64,000 bases of DNA from Dysidea avara (lineage: Eukaryota > Porifera > Demospongiae > Dictyoceratida > Dysideidae): the NCBI RefSeq assembly GCF_963678975.1, contig NC_089276.1, positions 32,070,368 through 32,134,367 of the forward strand. The letters run 5' to 3'. Numbering within the stretch: the stretch's first letter is position 1; each line of letters starts with the position of its first letter. Positions 60,470 through 64,000 of the stretch are shown piece after piece. The translations under genes were made by a program, and so were the position numbers. The notes under the pieces were generated by a model. That model saw only the letters and a list, made by a program, of their open reading frames with translations. It ran no database searches and was not told the DNA's origin.

Positions 60470-61345
60470 TCTACAGGGTGACTTTTAAAGTACCTGAACT
60501 CTCTACTGGGCAACTTGTAACATGGTTGAACTCTCTACAAAGTGACTTTTTTGTAGCAGAAATCTATATGGCGTAACTTGCAATGCAGTTGAACTCTACA
60601 GGGTGACATGTAACATAGCCGAGTTCTCTACAGGGCAAAAACTGAACTCTCCACAGAATGATTTTCAATGTAGTTGAACTTAGCTGAGCTCTTTACAGGT
60701 GCATTGTTTGTAGTTGAACTCTCACTAGGGTGTTATGTAGTTGAACTCTCCAGAGAGTGACTTGTAATATAGCTGAGCTCTCTACAGGGTGACTTTCTTG
60801 TAGTAAAACTCTTTGAATGTTGACTTGTAATGTAACTGAATTCTCTACAGTGAATATTGCTGAACAGGGCTTGACTTGTGGCTAAACTCTCTCAGAGTAA
60901 TCTGTTTGCAGCTGAGTTCTCTACAGGAAACTTGCTGAATTCTCAACAGCAATTTTTTATAGCTGCACTCTCTACATGGTAACTTGTAACAAGGTGACTT
61001 TCTTGTAGCTGAACTCTCTACAGAGTAACTCGTAATGCAGCTGAATTTTCTGAAGGGTGATTGGTTTGTAGCTGAACACTCTACAGGGTGACATGTAATG
61101 TAACTGAACGCTCTACAGAGTGACTTGTAATGCGACTGAATTCTCTACAGGGAGACTTGTAATGTAGCTGAACTCTCTACAGAGTGACTTGTAATGTAGC
61201 TGAACTCTCTACAGGGTGACTTGTGTAATGTAGCCAAACTCTCTACAGAATGATTTATAATGTAGCTGAACTCTCTACAGGTCTTTAACATAGCTGAACT
61301 CTCAACCTGGTGTCTTGTTGCACTATTGTAACATAGCTGAATGCT
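60470..61345 (-). repeat. Minisatellite, reverse complement of the 7940-8880 array
   Basis: About 25 imperfect copies of CTCTCTACAGGGTGACTTGTAATGTAGCTGAA-type units. The reverse complement, TTCAGCTACATTACAAGTCACCCTGTAGAGAG, has the same core as the array near 8 kb. Confidence 0.9.
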
Positions 61346-61420
61346 CTAATAGGGCAACGTATTATTACAAAGTTGGCTAGGTGATTATTAGCCAAGATAG
61401 TAGTTGCCTATAGATAGGGG

Positions 61421-62060
61421 ATCAGCCAAGACAGCAGTAGTTCAGTGGTTAAGAATGTGGGTGTTAGGTATGGAGGTCCCTGGTTTGAACTCTGGTAAGT
61501 TTTTGTACACCTTTTTTACCCCGCAGTGACTACTCTGTTAGAGTATCTCAATCCCACGATTTTACATTTGTTTGGTTTTTGCAACTTTGTAGCTATAACT
61601 CTAGTGTTATTCAAACTATCAAAAGGCACTGCTATGATGATCATCCAATGTACACACCAATTTTCAAGTTATTCCTATATTCGGTTTACCCTTTAGCCGT
61701 AACAGAAGTTTGATCATTTTTTTACATGAATAAACATTCATAACTCCTTGGATATTTATCAAATTATCAGATTCACAGCAAACTTGGTACATGAATCCAC
61801 CTTTATATGCTTTTCATTTTTACCAAAGATCAAGGCAATCAAATTACACATTTGCAATTTTTGCAGCATGCAAAAATAAATCAAAACCCCCATAGCCCCA
61901 GAAAAACGAAGAAATTAAAACGAAACTTTGAACGCCCATATCTCACAAATGGCTGTTGTAAAAAAATTGCTGTGTGGCCTACCCTACCTGGCAGACAGCT
62001 ATAATGCAAAAATGGTGTGCTTGGAGAAGGGGCCATGGAGCTACACATGCATGAAAAAGA
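61421..62060 (+). repeat. tRNA-headed SINE (copy 2, fullest)
   Basis: TGGTTAAGAATG (A-box-like) and TGGTTTGAACTCTGG (B-box-like) are followed by the same body as at 55978. It then extends through AAATTAAAACGAAACTTTGA and CCTACCCTACCTGGCAGACA, which are also at 24100-24210. Confidence 0.75.
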
Positions 62061-62282
62061 TGTTTTCTTTCTTCCTATTACAGGAGGATTGAATGTGGTA
62101 AAATTTACAAGGATGATTTGATCTGGTTGATGTCATCTTGCGGGTGAGGATAAATATTATTTAGGTATTACTTGAAGCTGATTTACAATAGGATCATTCT
62201 AAGATATTTTGCAATGACTTTGAAGTTTTGGCCATTTCAAATCGTTTAGCATCTATCTTTATTATCGTTAGTCCATAGCTTG

Positions 62283-63060
62283 TTAAGGACAAATCTTGCT
62301 GCTTTGCATCACAGTGACTCTGTCTATTTGATGGTGAGGGTCCCAGATAGGAGCACTATAATTAAGTAGTGGAAGCACTAGTTGTTTGTACGTACACTTG
62401 TTCTTCAAATAAGTAGAACAAGTTCTTAGATTTCTTTGTAGGAATCCCAGTGTTTGATTTGTTTTGATGAAAGTGTAAGTTTGCCATGACAGTTTTTCAG
62501 ATCCCAAGTTATTTATTTTCCTTCACTGACCTTAATTGAGTGTCATAGTGTAACTATTGAGATGTAATCTTCATAAAATGTTACATTTAGAAATATTGAA
62601 TTGTGGCAAGTTTTAGCCTGCTTGGATAACTGGTTTAAGTCCTGCTATAGCATTGTAAGAAAGTTTATGGTTCAAGAAAGTTTATGGTTCTATATCATCT
62701 GCAAATAAATGAAGTTGGCTTTGTACACCATCTGCATGCTACATCAATAAGGTCAAGAATGGACCCTTGAGGTACTACAGCATTGGCCTAACATGGAGAA
62801 GATAATACACCATTTATAGCCACCTTTTGAGAACAATCTGATAGGAATGCTACAAGCCATGCCAACTTCCAGCTACTTTCTGGTGAGATCTTTCAATACA
62901 GAACAGCCAACCATACAAGTCTTGACATTGTAGCTAATAGCTTCTGGGGAGGCAGACTTGAAGAGGTTATACCTTGATGTCAGAATTTTTAATCCTAGTG
63001 CACCCTAAAATCAGCCTCTCCAATTTGTGTACAGATGTCACGATAGAGAGAAGAGGTGTG
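62283..63060 (-). pseudogene. Decayed non-LTR retrotransposon reverse transcriptase (minus strand)
   Basis: Read on the minus strand, pieces in order are PQGSILDLID near 62775, HLFADDIEP near 62700 (the YADD-type catalytic box), and an intact C-terminal stretch at 62283-62507 with KTNQTLGFLQRNLRTC and LVLPLLNYSAPIWDPH. These match the end of CR1/Jockey-like reverse transcriptases. Frameshifts separate the parts. Confidence 0.8.
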
Positions 63061-63829
63061 GAATATCAACAATGGGGAGAATGTCTCTTTACTCCTCTAA
63101 TTTTCACCACCATTTATAAGAAATTGGTCAAGCTCTTGAGTGCCAAACATGGTCTTACTTATGGTGTAGTGATGGGATACAAATTAAGCTTCTCTCTGTT
63201 ATGATCTGTAATTATGTGTATTCCAGTTTGTGCTGTCCAGTTGCCAAGGCTCCAATTTCTGTGCAGGTCACAGAGGCTTGTATTCAGACTTTATTGTTTG
63301 CTTTAATAGGTTTGAATCACAAACGATGACTCTTTTCTTTTAATGATGAACTATTGATTGTCTGAAATGAAAAAAATAAACTCTTTGGCCTGCTTCACCA
63401 CCCCTGAGTCAGTTAGTTAGTCAGTCAGTCAGGCTGTAGAAAATTCAACTTAATATATTTTCAAATCTTGTAACAACTTATTGGAAACGTTTTGGGTCAC
63501 ATGTACATGTTTGGGCTTGACATACCGGTAATACCTAACCAATGTTTCCAAGGTACCATGTAGATATTGTGAGGCTGGTTCTGGGTTGATACTTATTGCA
63601 GAAAAGAGCAAACATTTATGATCCCTACTGCTCAGTACCAACTACCATATCATATGATGATTGTTTATTGCTATTATCATCATTGTAATTATGCTGGTAA
63701 AATGTGACCACAAAATGAAGCTGTACACATCACCCGCCAAATGCTGCGATGTACACATTAGCATGTGTTGCTCTAACAATACAGAAAACTCTCATATATT
63801 TATAAAACATACCCTTGGTATATTCCATA
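63061..63829. other. No gene; (CAGT)n composite-repeat tail
   Basis: 63405-63620 carries GTCAGTTAGTTAGTCAGTC, TTGTAACAACTTATTGG..CGTTTTGGGTC and ATACCTAACCAATG, a diverged copy of the tail of the composite repeat at 27300-27470. Confidence 0.5.
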
Positions 63830-63990
63830 GGTGGTAGAGACAAGGGGGCCAGTGGCCATGCCCCCCCACTTTTATGGGACAATGTTTGCAAGAAAAGATC
63901 AAGATACTCTAATAGAATGGTCAAGATCTAGATAGCAGTCACAGTATTCAGAGAAGTAGTGTAGCAAGCTACTTAGCTAAGTATGTGTAG
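63830..63990 (+). mobile_element. Relative of the 8078-8235 poly-C element
   Basis: AGGTGGTAGAGACAAGGGGGCC, CCCCCCCACTTTTATGGGACA, TTTGCAAGAAAAGATCAAG, the CTCTAATAGAATGGTCA motif and AGAAGTAGTGTAGCAAGCTAC follow the order of the 8-kb copy. Confidence 0.7.
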
Positions 63991-64000
63991 TTATAAATAA

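Overview
The window is nuclear DNA of an invertebrate animal. It is AT-rich, carries split genes with GT-AG introns, and is crowded with short foldback transposons, tRNA-derived SINEs, decayed non-LTR retrotransposons and minisatellites. I infer a sponge (demosponge) from three things: the gene families (large beta-helix/multi-pass membrane proteins, F-box/LRR proteins, a Fringe-type glycosyltransferase and a dispanin), the short introns, and the repeat style. The sequence does not prove the species or the phylum. Nothing here is bacterial or viral.

There are four gene loci with good support. (1) 9397-13089 (+) is an intronless 1,230-residue membrane protein with a secretory signal, a large beta-helix-like ectodomain and about eight membrane spans. 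(2) 17192-19651 (+) is an F-box/leucine-rich-repeat gene broken by a 602-bp hAT-like foldback insertion and a nearby 1-base frameshift. (3) 27801-37693 (-) is a ten-exon gene that I assembled exon by exon. All splice phases agree, and it encodes a 329-residue type II Golgi glycosyltransferase of the Fringe family with an intact DDD motif. (4) 45137-59194 (-) is a three-exon dispanin (CD225/IFITM-like) gene with an N-terminal pair of PPAY motifs. Its last two exons are certain in phase and homology; the link to the first is an inference.

The most striking larger structure is a block of about 2.57 kb present twice, at 521-3100 and 29826-32388. It carries Fringe exons 7-9 and two copies of one foldback transposon. 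The second block is inside the Fringe gene; the first is an apparently orphaned partial copy. One end of each block lies at a palindrome (362-518 and 32387-32437), and in the coding part four of six substitutions change the protein.

The rest is repeats. There are several families of 250-310-bp near-perfect hairpins. A ~31-bp minisatellite occurs in one orientation near 8 kb and in the other near 61 kb. A composite repeat carries a conserved short peptide frame and a (CAGT)n tract. There are tRNA-headed SINEs, two decayed reverse transcriptases, and a motif like CTCTAATAGAGCAGTCAC dispersed in both orientations. The genes share no obvious pathway. Fringe acts in Golgi glycosylation of EGF repeats, dispanins act in membranes and endosomes, and the F-box protein would act in ubiquitin ligases.
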